The notes under the pieces: generated by a model
What the model saw: only the letters and a program-made list of their open reading frames with translations
Told to the model about the DNA's origin: nothing
Databases searched by the model: none
NCBI RefSeq assembly: GCF_021245725.1
Contig: NZ_JAJGSX010000005.1
Coordinates: 226,134 to 290,133, forward strand
DNA: 64,000 nucleotides
DNA from: Pseudonocardia sp. TRM90224
GTDB taxonomy: Bacteria; Actinomycetota; Actinomycetes; Mycobacteriales; Pseudonocardiaceae
Reading direction: 5' to 3'
In this document: one piece after another, positions 9,447 to 16,925 of the stretch
Layout of the letters: every line of letters starts with the position of its first letter
How positions within the stretch are numbered: position 1 is the stretch's first letter
Position numbers and translations under genes: made by a program

Positions 9447-10304
9447 TCAGACCTCGTCCCGCCAGCTGTGCTGCGGCTCGTACCCCAGCACCCGGCGGGC
9501 CTTGTCGATCGAGAGCATCGTCTCGTGCTCGCCCAGCTCCTTGGTCACCGTGACACCCGGGTACACCGCGGCGGCGAGGTCGGCGCTGTGTCGTGACATG
9601 ACGGTGTCGGCGTTGGCGATCACGAAGACGTCGGTGCCGGTCGAGTCGTGCTCCAGCGCGCGGCGCACGGCCTGCGCGCCGTCACGGCCGTCGATGTAGG
9701 CCCAGAGGTTCCAGCGGCGCAGGTCCGGGTCGGCGTCGAAGGCGGGGAACCGCGCGTAGTCGGCCACGTCCATGACGTTGGAGAACCGCAGGCCGATCAT
9801 CTTCAGCTCCGGCACCCAGCGGCAGAACTGCCGCGCCATCTCCTCCTCGAGCGTCTTCACCAGCGAGTAGGTGCTCTCCGGCCGGGGCAGGTACTCCTCG
9901 TCGACCGGGATGTAGGGCGGCGGCGTGTCGAAGGGCAGCCCGAGCACCGTCTCGCTCGACGCCCAGACCACGTTGTGGATCTTGGCGGCGCGCGCGGCGG
10001 CGAAGACGTTGTAGCTGGCGGTGACGTTGTTCGCGAACGTCGCCGAGTTCGTCGTCAGGCCCGGTGCGGGGATCGCAGCGAGGTGGACGACGGCGTCGAC
10101 ACCGTCGTGGCGGTCGTCGACGGCGGTCAACGCCTCGTGCACCTGGCCGTAATCGGTGAGATCGACCCGCACCGAGACCGCGGCGCGGCTGTTCGGGTCG
10201 GGCACCCGGTCGAGCGCGACCACGCGGTACCCGTGCCCGGACAGGTCCGCCACGACGTGACGGCCGAGCTTGCCGCTACTCCCCGTCACCGCAACAGTTG
10301 TCAT
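9447..10304 (-). CDS. NAD(P)-dependent epimerase/dehydratase (SDR extended)
   Basis: 285 residues with the Rossmann motif GSSGKLG (8-14), DLTD after the third strand, and an active-site Tyr/Lys pair in STYSLVKTLEEE. WASSETVLG supplies the upstream Ser. It belongs to the uronate dehydrogenase/GalE-like branch of extended SDR enzymes; the sugar or other substrate cannot be assigned. It is followed closely on the same strand by the antitoxin-toxin pair, probably by chance. Confidence 0.85.
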   Translation of the reverse strand: MTTVAVTGSSGKLGRHVVADLSGHGYRVVALDRVPDPNSRAAVSVRVDLTDYGQVHEALTAVDDRHDGVDAVVHLAAIPAPGLTTNSATFANNVTASYNVFAAARAAKIHNVVWASSETVLGLPFDTPPPYIPVDEEYLPRPESTYSLVKTLEEEMARQFCRWVPELKMIGLRFSNVMDVADYARFPAFDADPDLRRWNLWAYIDGRDGAQAVRRALEHDSTGTDVFVIANADTVMSRHSADLAAAVYPGVTVTKELGEHETMLSIDKARRVLGYEPQHSWRDEV

Positions 10305-10353
10305 ACAAGAGAGCTTGCCGCATGTCGCTGGAGGGCCATCCGCACGGGTCCGC

Positions 10354-10359
10354 TAACCT
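10354..10359 (+). promoter_or_regulatory. -10 element TAACCT of a predicted leaderless transcript
   Basis: TAACCT fits the actinobacterial TANNNT -10 and ends six bases before the GTG of the short leader ORF, the spacing expected when transcription starts at the first codon base. The same geometry recurs at 26411. Confidence 0.5.
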
Positions 10360-10365
10360 TGTGTC

Positions 10366-10416
10366 GTGCGCCTCACACTTGCTCTCGACGTCGCCGTAGG
10401 GCTGCGCGTCGGCTGA
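10366..10416 (+). CDS. Putative leaderless leader peptide (16 aa)
   Basis: The short ORF reads VRLTLALDVAVGLRVG and then TGA. It begins directly six bases after a -10 element and has no ribosome site. The inverted repeat GAGCCAGG/CCTGGCTC (10415-10466) starts at its stop codon, suggesting attenuation or a translation-coupled switch for the small ACT-like gene at 10505. A second leader at 26423 starts with the same Met-Arg-Leu. Expression is not proven. Confidence 0.45.
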   Translation: MRLTLALDVAVGLRVG

Positions 10417-10466
10417 GCCAGGGTGCCGGCGCGCCGCTCCCCCCAACTCGAACCGAGACCTGGCTC
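10415..10466 (+). promoter_or_regulatory. Hairpin after leader ORF, possible attenuator
   Basis: Inverted repeat GAGCCAGG ... CCTGGCTC with a 36-base loop region that is also GC-rich. It starts within the leader peptide stop codon, so a ribosome paused on the peptide would block its left arm. Confidence 0.45.
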
Positions 10467-10504
10467 GGGTCCCACCAAGCAGTGGATCCCCCCATGGAGC
10501 CGTC

Positions 10505-10780
10505 ATGACCGTTCTCGACCATTCACCCCGAACCACCTACGCACCCCGACTCCACCGCCGTCACGAGATCATCGTCACCGGCGGGATGGCCGGTGTCCTC
10601 CGCGTCGGCGAGGCCCTTTCCGGCTGCGGGTACCCCGTGCGCGACTTCGCCGTCGACGTCCGCGACGGCGTCCCGTACGCGTCGGTCACTTGCACGGTCG
10701 CCCTCACGACCACGGAATCCGACTCGTTCTGCGAGGACATCGGCGCCGTCCAGGACGTCGTGTCCGTCGAACCCCGCTAA
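10505..10780 (+). CDS. Small ACT-domain-like protein
   Basis: A 91-residue protein. From about residue 20 it follows the ACT beta-alpha-beta pattern (HEIIVTGGMAGVLRVGEAL, then GYPVRDFAVDVRDGVPYASVTCTVAL). ACT domains bind amino acids, so this may be a small sensor or a regulatory partner of an enzyme elsewhere. There is no catalytic or DNA-binding domain. It is preceded by a 16-codon leader ORF with hairpin and followed by a perfect 12-bp hairpin. The fold assignment is by pattern only. Confidence 0.65.
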   Translation: MTVLDHSPRTTYAPRLHRRHEIIVTGGMAGVLRVGEALSGCGYPVRDFAVDVRDGVPYASVTCTVALTTTESDSFCEDIGAVQDVVSVEPR

Positions 10781-10798
10781 CAGAGCCGTCGATCCACT

Positions 10799-10836
10799 CG
10801 AGTCCTCCTGACCAGCAGTTCCGCCAGGAGGACTCG
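10799..10836 (+). terminator. Perfect 12-bp hairpin between two genes
   Basis: CGAGTCCTCCTG and CAGGAGGACTCG pair perfectly. It lies 19 bases after the ACT-like gene and ends 10 bases before the next start. Its right arm contains AGGAGG, so besides terminating it could hide an upstream ribosome-binding sequence of the next gene. Confidence 0.65.
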
Positions 10837-10846
10837 GGGGCCCGAC

Positions 10847-11587
10847 GTGACGTACCCGCCGAACGACCAGTGGGGTCCCGGGCAGTACCCGCCTCCGCAG
10901 GGCTATCCGCCTGCCCCGTACCCGCCCGCGCCGTATCAGCCTGGGCGGCAGCAGGGCACGAACGGGCTCGCCATCGCGGCGCTGGTGCTCGGGATCATCG
11001 GCGTCACCCTGCTCAGCATCATCTTCGGGTTCATCGCGCTCTCCCAGATCAAACGGACGGGGCAGGGCGGGCGCGGGCTCGCGATCGCCGGGCTCGTCAT
11101 TTCCGCCGTGTGGGTGGTGGGGGTCGTCCTGCTGCTGGTCGTCGGTGCGGCCATCACCCCGACGAGCAGCAGCACCGGAAGTACCACCTCGGGCGGCGCG
11201 GTGCCGTCGACGATCTTGGCCCGTCCGGCACCGACGACTGCGATGCAGGTCAGCCAGTGCGTCAAGGACGTCAACGCTACCGAGGAGGCGATGGAGATCC
11301 AGAGCTTGCCCATCGTGCCGTGCACCGAGCCGCACGCGGGCGAGGTGTTCGCCACCTTCTCGGCGGCCTCAGGGGCCTACCCGGGCGACGCGGGGTTCGA
11401 CACCTGGTTCGCCGATTGTTCCGAACGGCTGGCCGGCTACTCCCCTTCCGCCGCGAGCGATCCGGACACCAGCATCTCCGTCGTCTACCCGACAGCCGCG
11501 GCGTGGGCCCGGGGCAATCGCCAGGTCACCTGCGTCGCCATCGAGCGTTCGGGGACGACGACCACCGGCTCCATCCGGGACCGCTGA
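10847..11587 (+). CDS. DUF4190/septum-formation-domain membrane protein, copy 1
   Basis: 246 residues. A Pro/Tyr/Gly-rich N-terminus (YPPPQGYPPAPYPPAPYQP) is followed by two membrane helices around NGLAIAALVLGIIGVTLL and GLAIAGLVISAVWVVGVV, joined by the DUF4190 signature SQIKRTGQGGRG. An extracytoplasmic domain with Cys residues at QCV, VPCTEPHAGEVFA and ADCSERL follows, and it matches the septum-formation-type domain. Function is unknown. It is the tandem paralogue of the next gene. The GTG start is the first codon before the Pro-rich region. Confidence 0.8.
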   Translation: MTYPPNDQWGPGQYPPPQGYPPAPYPPAPYQPGRQQGTNGLAIAALVLGIIGVTLLSIIFGFIALSQIKRTGQGGRGLAIAGLVISAVWVVGVVLLLVVGAAITPTSSSTGSTTSGGAVPSTILARPAPTTAMQVSQCVKDVNATEEAMEIQSLPIVPCTEPHAGEVFATFSAASGAYPGDAGFDTWFADCSERLAGYSPSAASDPDTSISVVYPTAAAWARGNRQVTCVAIERSGTTTTGSIRDR

Positions 11588-11625
11588 GCGGCCACCCCCT
11601 AACGCCCTCGCAGATCGACCCGACT

Positions 11626-11648
11626 CATAATCCTGACCAGGAATTATG
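11626..11648. promoter_or_regulatory. Palindrome upstream of second DUF4190 gene
   Basis: CATAATCCTG and CAGGAATTATG form an inverted repeat with one extra base, centred about 30 bases before the start at 11667. The AT-rich arms stand out from the local composition and could contain the -10 or be an operator. Confidence 0.5.
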
Positions 11649-11666
11649 GTTCAGGGGGGACAGACA

Positions 11667-12413
11667 ATGTCACAACCACCGGGCGGCCAGTGGGGGCCGC
11701 AACCAGGGCAGTACCCGCCACCGCAGGGGTATCCGCAGCCGCAACCGGGGTATCCGCCGCAACCGGGCTACCCGCCCGCCCCGTACCCACCGGCCCCGCA
11801 CCCACCGGCCCCGCAGCAGGGCACCAACGGGTTCGCCATCGCGGCGCTGGTACTGAGCATCATCGGCGGCATACTGCTGAGCGTCATCTTCGGGTTCGTC
11901 GCGCTCTCGCAGATCAAGCGGACCGGGCAGGGCGGGCGCGGGCTCGCGATCGCGGGCCTGATCATCTCCGGACTGTGGCTGCTGCTCATCGCCATCGGGG
12001 TCATCGCCGCGATCGCGACGGCACCGGTGCGCAACAATGCCGGGGGCGTCACGTCGGGGGGCACGGTGTCGTCGACGGCGCTGCAGGTCGGCGATTGTGT
12101 CGCGACCTTCACCGTCGGGCCGCAGGTGACCGACCTGCCGGTCGTGCCGTGCACCCAGCCGCACGAGAGCGAGGTGTTCGCCGTCTTCGACGCGGTCGAG
12201 GGGCCGTTCCCGGCCGCGACGGGCGTCGAGACCTGGTCGAACGACTGCTCCGACCGGCTGCCCGGCTACTCGCCGTCCGCTCCGGACGACCCGGCGATCA
12301 AGCTCAGCATCGTGCGCCCGACCGAAGAGACGTGGGCGACGGGCGACCGTGAGGTCGTCTGCCTCGCCTCCGCCGTCCAAGGGACGACCACCAGCTCCAT
12401 CAGGGGCCGCTGA
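11667..12413 (+). CDS. DUF4190/septum-formation-domain membrane protein, copy 2
   Basis: 248 residues with the same architecture as the gene before it: a longer Pro/Gln/Gly/Tyr-rich cytoplasmic repeat region, two helices flanking SQIKRTGQGGRG, then a Cys-containing outer domain (VGDCVATF, VVPCTQPHESEVFAVF, NDCSDRLPGYSPS). The two proteins are clearly paralogous over most of their length, a local duplication. The ATG is preferred to the one at 11646 because GGGGGGA stands seven bases before it. A palindromic element follows directly after the stop. Confidence 0.8.
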   Translation: MSQPPGGQWGPQPGQYPPPQGYPQPQPGYPPQPGYPPAPYPPAPHPPAPQQGTNGFAIAALVLSIIGGILLSVIFGFVALSQIKRTGQGGRGLAIAGLIISGLWLLLIAIGVIAAIATAPVRNNAGGVTSGGTVSSTALQVGDCVATFTVGPQVTDLPVVPCTQPHESEVFAVFDAVEGPFPAATGVETWSNDCSDRLPGYSPSAPDDPAIKLSIVRPTEETWATGDREVVCLASAVQGTTTSSIRGR

Positions 12414-12420
12414 CCGCTCA

Positions 12421-12485
12421 ACTTCCCCACCGTTTTGTGCACCTGCGCGCCCACAGAGCGCGCAGGTGCACAAAACGGTGGGGAG
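12421..12485. repeat. Family II palindromic element, copy 1
   Basis: Arms CTTCCCCACCGTTTTGTGCA... and the complementary ...TGCACAAAACGGTGGGGAG, nearly 28 bp of perfect stem, eight bases after the stop of the second DUF4190 gene. Five further copies or half copies are at 26305, 48843, 50320, 50414 and 63884. The outer CTTCCCCACCGTTTTG is constant while the inner part of the stem differs between copies with compensating changes. Confidence 0.9.
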
Positions 12486-12492
12486 ATTTAGC

Positions 12493-12650
12493 CCGTGTTC
12501 AAGAAGTCCTGATCGCGCTCTTCGTGATCCAGATCGTCGCTGGCAAGGCGCCGCCACGAGCCGTCGTACTTGACGTACCCGGTCGTGGCGGCAACGCCGC
12601 CAGCGGCGATCTGGGCGCGAAGAGCGCGATCAGGACTTCTTGAACGCGGG
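12493..12650. mobile_element. Family IV long palindromic element, copy 3
   Basis: A 158-bp near-perfect palindrome (ends CCCGTGTTCAAGAAGTCCTG and CCCGCGTTCAAGAAGTCCTG read inward). It is the same family as 7481-7636, in the opposite orientation. It ends one base before the stop codon of the acyl-CoA dehydrogenase, and a family II element lies eight bases to its left. Confidence 0.88.
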
Positions 12651-12651
12651 C

Positions 12652-14442
12652 TCAGTACCAGGCGGGGTTCATGTCGAGGGTGGTGCGGTCGAGGCTCTCC
12701 AGCAGCGCGAACTGGGGGCCGGTGCGAGGCAGTTCGTAGCGCAAGAAGAACGTGGCCGCGGCGCGCTTGCCGGCGTAGAAGTCGCCCTCCCGGTCGCCCG
12801 CGGCGAGCAGCTGCTCCAGCCACAACCACGCCACCACGACGTGCCCGACGGCCTCCAGGTAGATCGACGAGTTCGCCAGCGTCACCCGCGGGTCGCCGGC
12901 CGCCCACAGCGCTTTTGTCACCGCGCCGGCGCGCTCGGCCGCCGCGCCGACGGCGTCGGCCTGCTCGGTGAGACCCGCGGCGCGCGCCCGCCCGACGGTC
13001 GCCGTGACGGTCTCCAGCAGCACCGCCAGGCCGGCGCCGCCGTCCATCACGACCTTGCGACCGAGCAGGTCGAGGCCATGGATGCCGTGTGTGCCCTCGT
13101 GGATCGGGTTGAGGCGGTTGTCGCGGTAAATCTGCTCGACGGCGTACTCGCGGGTGTACCCGTAACCGCCGTGCACCTGGATCGCCAGCTCGTTGGCGTG
13201 CAGGCACCACTGCGACGGCCAGCTCTTCGCGATCGGCGTCAGCACGTCGAGCAGCAGGTGCGCCCGCGCCCGCTCGCCGTCGGTCGCCGCGGTGCGCTCC
13301 TCGTCGAGCAGGCGGGCGCAGTAGAGGATCAGCGCGACGCCGCCCTCAGCGAACGCCTTCTGCGCGAGCAGCATCCTCGCGACGTCGGCGTGCTCGATGA
13401 TCGGGATCTGGGGCGCCGACGGATCCTTCGCCCCAGCCGGACGGCCCTGCGTGCGGGTGCGGGCGTAGTCGAGCGCGTGCAGGTACCCGGTGTACCCGAG
13501 CGCGGCCGCACCGGCGCCGACGCCGACGCGGGCCTCGTTCATCATGTGGAACATGTAGGCGAGGCCGTGGTGCTCCTCCCCCACCAGGTACCCGACGGCG
13601 CCCGGCGCACCGCCCGGCGTGTGCCTGCCCTCGCCGAAGTTGAGCAGGGTGTTGACCATGCCGCGGTTGCCCATCTTGTGGTTCACGCCGGCGAGCACGA
13701 CGTCGTTGCGCTCGCCGATCGTCCCGTCGGCATCGACGAGGAACCTCGGCACGACGAACAGCGAGATGCCCTTCACCCCCGGCGGGCCGCCGGGGATCTT
13801 CGCGAGGACGAGGTGGACGATGTTCTCGCTGAGCTCGTGGTCCCCGCCGGAGATCCACATCTTGTTGCCGAACAGGCGGAAGGTGCCGTCGTCGCGGCGC
13901 TCGGCGCGGGTGGTGATATCGGCGAGCGACGAGCCCGCCTGCGGTTCGGAGAGGCACATCGTGCCGTAGGAACGGCCTTCGACCATCGGCCCGACGAAGC
14001 GCGCCACCAGCTCCGGGTCGGCGTGCTCGACCAGCAGGTTCACGTTCGCGACCGTCAGGAACGGGTACGCGGCCGTGCTGATGTTCGCGGCCTGGAACCA
14101 CATGAAGCAGGCCTGCGCGACGGTCTGCGGCAGCTGCATGCCGCCGATCTCGGCGTCCATCCCCGCCCCGACGATCCCGGCGTCGCCGAACGCCTTCAAC
14201 GCCTCCCCGACCTCGGGGATGATGTGCACCCGCTCGCCGTCGAAGCGCGGCTCGTCGTCGTCCGCAGTGCGGTTGTGCGGCGCGAACCGATCGGTCGCGA
14301 GCCGCTCGCACAGATCCAGCACCGCGTCGAACGTCTCGCGCGAGTGCTCGGCGAACCGTTCGCGCTTGGTCAACGCCTCGACTTCGAGCCACTCGTGCAG
14401 CAGGAAGTCCAGGTCACGGCGGGAGAGCAGCAGCGATCGCAC
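12652..14442 (-). CDS. Acyl-CoA dehydrogenase (long, about 600-residue type)
   Basis: 596 residues. This length, with the N-terminal SLLLSRRDLDFLLHEWLEVEAL and the extra C-terminal domain ending MNPAWY, marks the long AcdA/FadE5-like class rather than the 380-residue class. FAD-binding and middle-domain motifs are CLSEPQAGSSLADI and KMWISGGDHELSENIVHLVLA; QVHGGYGYTREYAVEQIYRD is the family's conserved C-terminal helix segment. It oxidises acyl-CoA thioesters in beta-oxidation, passing electrons to ETF. Chain-length preference is unknown. The 3' end abuts a long palindrome; a repeat array lies upstream. Confidence 0.92.
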   Translation of the reverse strand: MRSLLLSRRDLDFLLHEWLEVEALTKRERFAEHSRETFDAVLDLCERLATDRFAPHNRTADDDEPRFDGERVHIIPEVGEALKAFGDAGIVGAGMDAEIGGMQLPQTVAQACFMWFQAANISTAAYPFLTVANVNLLVEHADPELVARFVGPMVEGRSYGTMCLSEPQAGSSLADITTRAERRDDGTFRLFGNKMWISGGDHELSENIVHLVLAKIPGGPPGVKGISLFVVPRFLVDADGTIGERNDVVLAGVNHKMGNRGMVNTLLNFGEGRHTPGGAPGAVGYLVGEEHHGLAYMFHMMNEARVGVGAGAAALGYTGYLHALDYARTRTQGRPAGAKDPSAPQIPIIEHADVARMLLAQKAFAEGGVALILYCARLLDEERTAATDGERARAHLLLDVLTPIAKSWPSQWCLHANELAIQVHGGYGYTREYAVEQIYRDNRLNPIHEGTHGIHGLDLLGRKVVMDGGAGLAVLLETVTATVGRARAAGLTEQADAVGAAAERAGAVTKALWAAGDPRVTLANSSIYLEAVGHVVVAWLWLEQLLAAGDREGDFYAGKRAAATFFLRYELPRTGPQFALLESLDRTTLDMNPAWY

Positions 14443-14486
14443 CCCGGGAGGCTAACCCGCCGCCAGGCCCCCCGACATCGTGCCGA

Positions 14487-14685
14487 ACGCACAACTCACC
14501 CACCGAAACGCAGAACTCACCACCCGAAACGTGCGACTCACCACCCGAAACGTGGGACTCGCCCGGCGAAACGTGGGACTCGCCCGCCCGGACGTGGGAC
14601 TCGCCGGCACGGCGCGAGTGGCACGTTTCCGCGCGCGAGTCCCACGTTTCCGCGCGCGAGTGGCACGTTTCGGTGCGCGAGTGTC
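14487..14685. repeat. Bidirectional 21-bp array (six forward and three to four inverted units)
   Basis: Six head-to-tail 21-bp units (consensus ACGTGGGACTCGCCCGGCGAA, with the first units more diverged) run from 14487 to 14612. They are followed by inverted units of CGCGCGAGTCCCACGTTTCCG up to the fprA stop. The constant core is GGGACTCGCC/GGCGAGTCCC. The two halves can pair into a very long stem. It fills the whole gap between fprA and the acyl-CoA dehydrogenase start. Confidence 0.9.
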
Positions 14686-14688
14686 GCC

Positions 14689-16041
14689 TTACGGTGCGGC
14701 GACGCCGTGCGCGGCGTCGAGCATCTCGGCGAGCTCCGCGACCTTCACCCGTTCCGCGGCGCGCAGCCCGCCCCGGCGGATCTCCTCGGCGTCGAGGCGC
14801 ATCCACGCCGACCAGTCGACGGGGTGCACGCCGTGCGCGGCCAGCGCCGCCCGCAGGTCCTCGGGGTCGGGGTGGGCGGGCTCCGGCAGCGTCGGCAGGT
14901 CGGCGAGCACGGCGGCGACGGTCTCGACGGCGTCACCCTTGTTGGTCCCGATCACGCCGGTGGGGCCGCGCTTGATCCAGCCCGTGACGTACGACCCCGG
15001 CACGGGCTTCCCCTCGCGGACGACCCGCCCGCCCTCGTTCGGGACGGTCCCGGTACGGGCGTCGAACGGCAGCCCCGGGATCGGTTCGGCGTCGTAGCCG
15101 ATCGCGCGCACGACCAGCCCGACGTCGAGGGTCTCCTGCTCCCCGGTGCCGACCACCCGCCCGTCCTCGAGCCGGTTGCGCTCCACGACGACCCCGCTGA
15201 CCCGCCCGTTCCGCCCGACGAGCCGCACGGGCGTCCGGAGGAACCGCAGGTGGATCCGCCGCGGCTTGCCGGTCGGCTCGTTCGCGGTCCAGCCGGTGAG
15301 CATCTCGATGATCTGCTTGTGCCGCCGGTCCTCGGGCTCCCCGACGCCGGCCGCGAGCAGCCCGTCGTCGTGCACGAGGACGTCGGCGCCGCTCAGGTCC
15401 CCGATCTGGCGCAGCTCGGCGGGCGTGAACTTGGCGTGCTGCGGGCCGCGCCGCACCAGCACGTGCACGTCGCGCACCGCGCTGCCGCGCAGCGCCGTCA
15501 GCACCGGCTCGGGGACGTCGGTGGCTGCCATCTCGTCGGAGGTCTTGCCGAGCACCCGCGCGACGTCGAGCGCGACGTTGCCCGCGCCGACGACGGCGAC
15601 ACCGGGGTGGTCGAGCGGCGGGTCGAGCTGCGTGAAGTCGGGGTGGCCGCAGTACCAGCTGACGAACGCGCCCGAGCCGATCGAGCCGGCGAGCTCCTCG
15701 CCGGGGATGCCGAGCGCGCGGTCGACCGAGCTGCCGGTGGCGTGCACGATCGCGTGGAAGTGCTCGCGCAGCACGTCGAGCGGGATGCCGTCCTCGCCGA
15801 CCCGGACGTTGCCGAGGAACTCCACCTCGGCGGGGTCGAACGGCTTCTGCAGCACTCTGATGACGGACTTCATCTTCACGTGGTCGGGCGCGACCCCGTA
15901 GCGCACCAGCCCGTACGGCGCGGGTAGCCGGTCCAGCACCTCGACGCTGACCGGCTGCCCCGATGCCACGAGCGCGGCTGCTGCGTAGAGGCCCGACGGG
16001 CCGGCTCCGATCACGGCAACACGTGCCAGTCCTTGAGGCAT
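14689..16041 (-). CDS. fprA: Ferredoxin/adrenodoxin-type NADP+ reductase
   Basis: A 450-residue FAD enzyme of the adrenodoxin-reductase family. The FAD motif GAGPSGLYAA starts at residue 12, the NADP motif GAGNVALDVARVL lies mid-sequence, and APYGLVRYGVAPDHVKMKSV and GWIKRGPTGVIGTNKGDA are family signatures. It transfers electrons between NADPH and ferredoxin, for example for P450s such as the one at 25047 (inference). AGGAG stands seven bases before the ATG. It matches mycobacterial FprA in length and motifs. Confidence 0.93.
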   Translation of the reverse strand: MPQGLARVAVIGAGPSGLYAAAALVASGQPVSVEVLDRLPAPYGLVRYGVAPDHVKMKSVIRVLQKPFDPAEVEFLGNVRVGEDGIPLDVLREHFHAIVHATGSSVDRALGIPGEELAGSIGSGAFVSWYCGHPDFTQLDPPLDHPGVAVVGAGNVALDVARVLGKTSDEMAATDVPEPVLTALRGSAVRDVHVLVRRGPQHAKFTPAELRQIGDLSGADVLVHDDGLLAAGVGEPEDRRHKQIIEMLTGWTANEPTGKPRRIHLRFLRTPVRLVGRNGRVSGVVVERNRLEDGRVVGTGEQETLDVGLVVRAIGYDAEPIPGLPFDARTGTVPNEGGRVVREGKPVPGSYVTGWIKRGPTGVIGTNKGDAVETVAAVLADLPTLPEPAHPDPEDLRAALAAHGVHPVDWSAWMRLDAEEIRRGGLRAAERVKVAELAEMLDAAHGVAAP

Positions 16042-16148
16042 GTCTCAACTCCTGCGTGGTGGTGAGACCGATCCTGCCCCTTTTCGGTGACGGGCGCGCG
16101 GCTGCGACATGCCCGTCAGCACGTCATTTTCGGGCTTGTTGCGCGCCG

Positions 16149-16925
16149 TCAGCCCTCTTGCAGGGGCGGGAACCGCGGCGGCCGCTTCTCGAGGAACGAC
16201 GCCACCCCTTCGCGCAGGTCGGGGCCGCCGAGGAAGCGGTTCATGTCCTCGTGCGAGCGGTTGTACGCCTCCTCGAACGGCAGATCGAGCCCGTCGAGCA
16301 CCTCTCGCGTGATCGTGGCCATCGCCTGCGGCGAGCAGTGCACGGCGATGTCGCGCGCGTAGGCCTGCGCCGCGGGGAGCACCTCGTCACGCGGGACGAC
16401 CCGGCTCACCAGCCCGAGCTGCTTCGCCTCCGCCGCGTCGATCGTCCGGGCGGAGACGAGCAGGTCGAGCGCGTTCTCCAGCCCGACGAGCCGCGGCAGC
16501 ATCCACCCCATCCCGTACTCGGCGATCAGGCCGCGACGCGCGAACGCGGTGGTGAACTTGGCCGTGTCGGCGGCGAACCGCACGTGGCACCACAGTGCCT
16601 GCACCAGTCCGACGCCGGCGCACGCCCCGTTGATGGCCGCGATCAGCGGCTTCGGGAAGCGCCGCGGTACGGGCGACTGCATCGGCAGGCCCGCGCCGCC
16701 TTCGCCGAGCCCGGTGAGCCGCCCCATGTCGGCGCCGGGGCAGAAGGACCTCCCCGCTCCGGTGACGACGACCGCGCGCACGTCGGGATCAACCGCGGCG
16801 GATTCCAGCAGCGCGTAGTACGGCAGCTGCAGCTCCTCCGACCAGCCGTTGTGGCGGTCGGGCCGGTTGAACGTCAGCGTCAGCACACCGGCATCGTCAC
16901 GATCGGCGAGAACCGCGTCGGTCAT
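16149..16925 (-). CDS. Enoyl-CoA hydratase/isomerase family protein
   Basis: A 258-residue crotonase. The first CoA-binding loop is NRPDRHNGWSEEL; the oxyanion-hole segments are GAGRSFCPGADMGRL and NGACAGVGLVQALWC. The position of the first catalytic Glu of classical hydratases is not obvious (the segment reads GLIAEYGMGWMLPRL, which retains a Glu), so hydratase, isomerase or hydrolase activity is open. It overlaps the upstream crotonase gene by four bases, so the two form an operon. Confidence 0.88.
   Translation of the reverse strand: MTDAVLADRDDAGVLTLTFNRPDRHNGWSEELQLPYYALLESAAVDPDVRAVVVTGAGRSFCPGADMGRLTGLGEGGAGLPMQSPVPRRFPKPLIAAINGACAGVGLVQALWCHVRFAADTAKFTTAFARRGLIAEYGMGWMLPRLVGLENALDLLVSARTIDAAEAKQLGLVSRVVPRDEVLPAAQAYARDIAVHCSPQAMATITREVLDGLDLPFEEAYNRSHEDMNRFLGGPDLREGVASFLEKRPPRFPPLQEG

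Noticed and set aside
7486..12643. Two similar short peptides (IVAGKAPPRAVVLDVPGRGG) readable at 7486-7680 and 12437-12643
   Set aside because: They are read through the two family IV palindromes. Similarity comes from the repeat, and one lacks a start or ribosome site.
585..14685. The tandem arrays as CRISPR
   Set aside because: Units are contiguous at 21-22 bp with no unique spacers and no cas genes nearby.
12640..15927. A 1095-codon open frame antisense to the acyl-CoA dehydrogenase and fprA genes
   Set aside because: Its translation is rich in Arg/His/Val/Glu and low in normal hydrophobic pattern, and both strands below carry well-recognised enzymes. It is a shadow caused by high GC at third positions.
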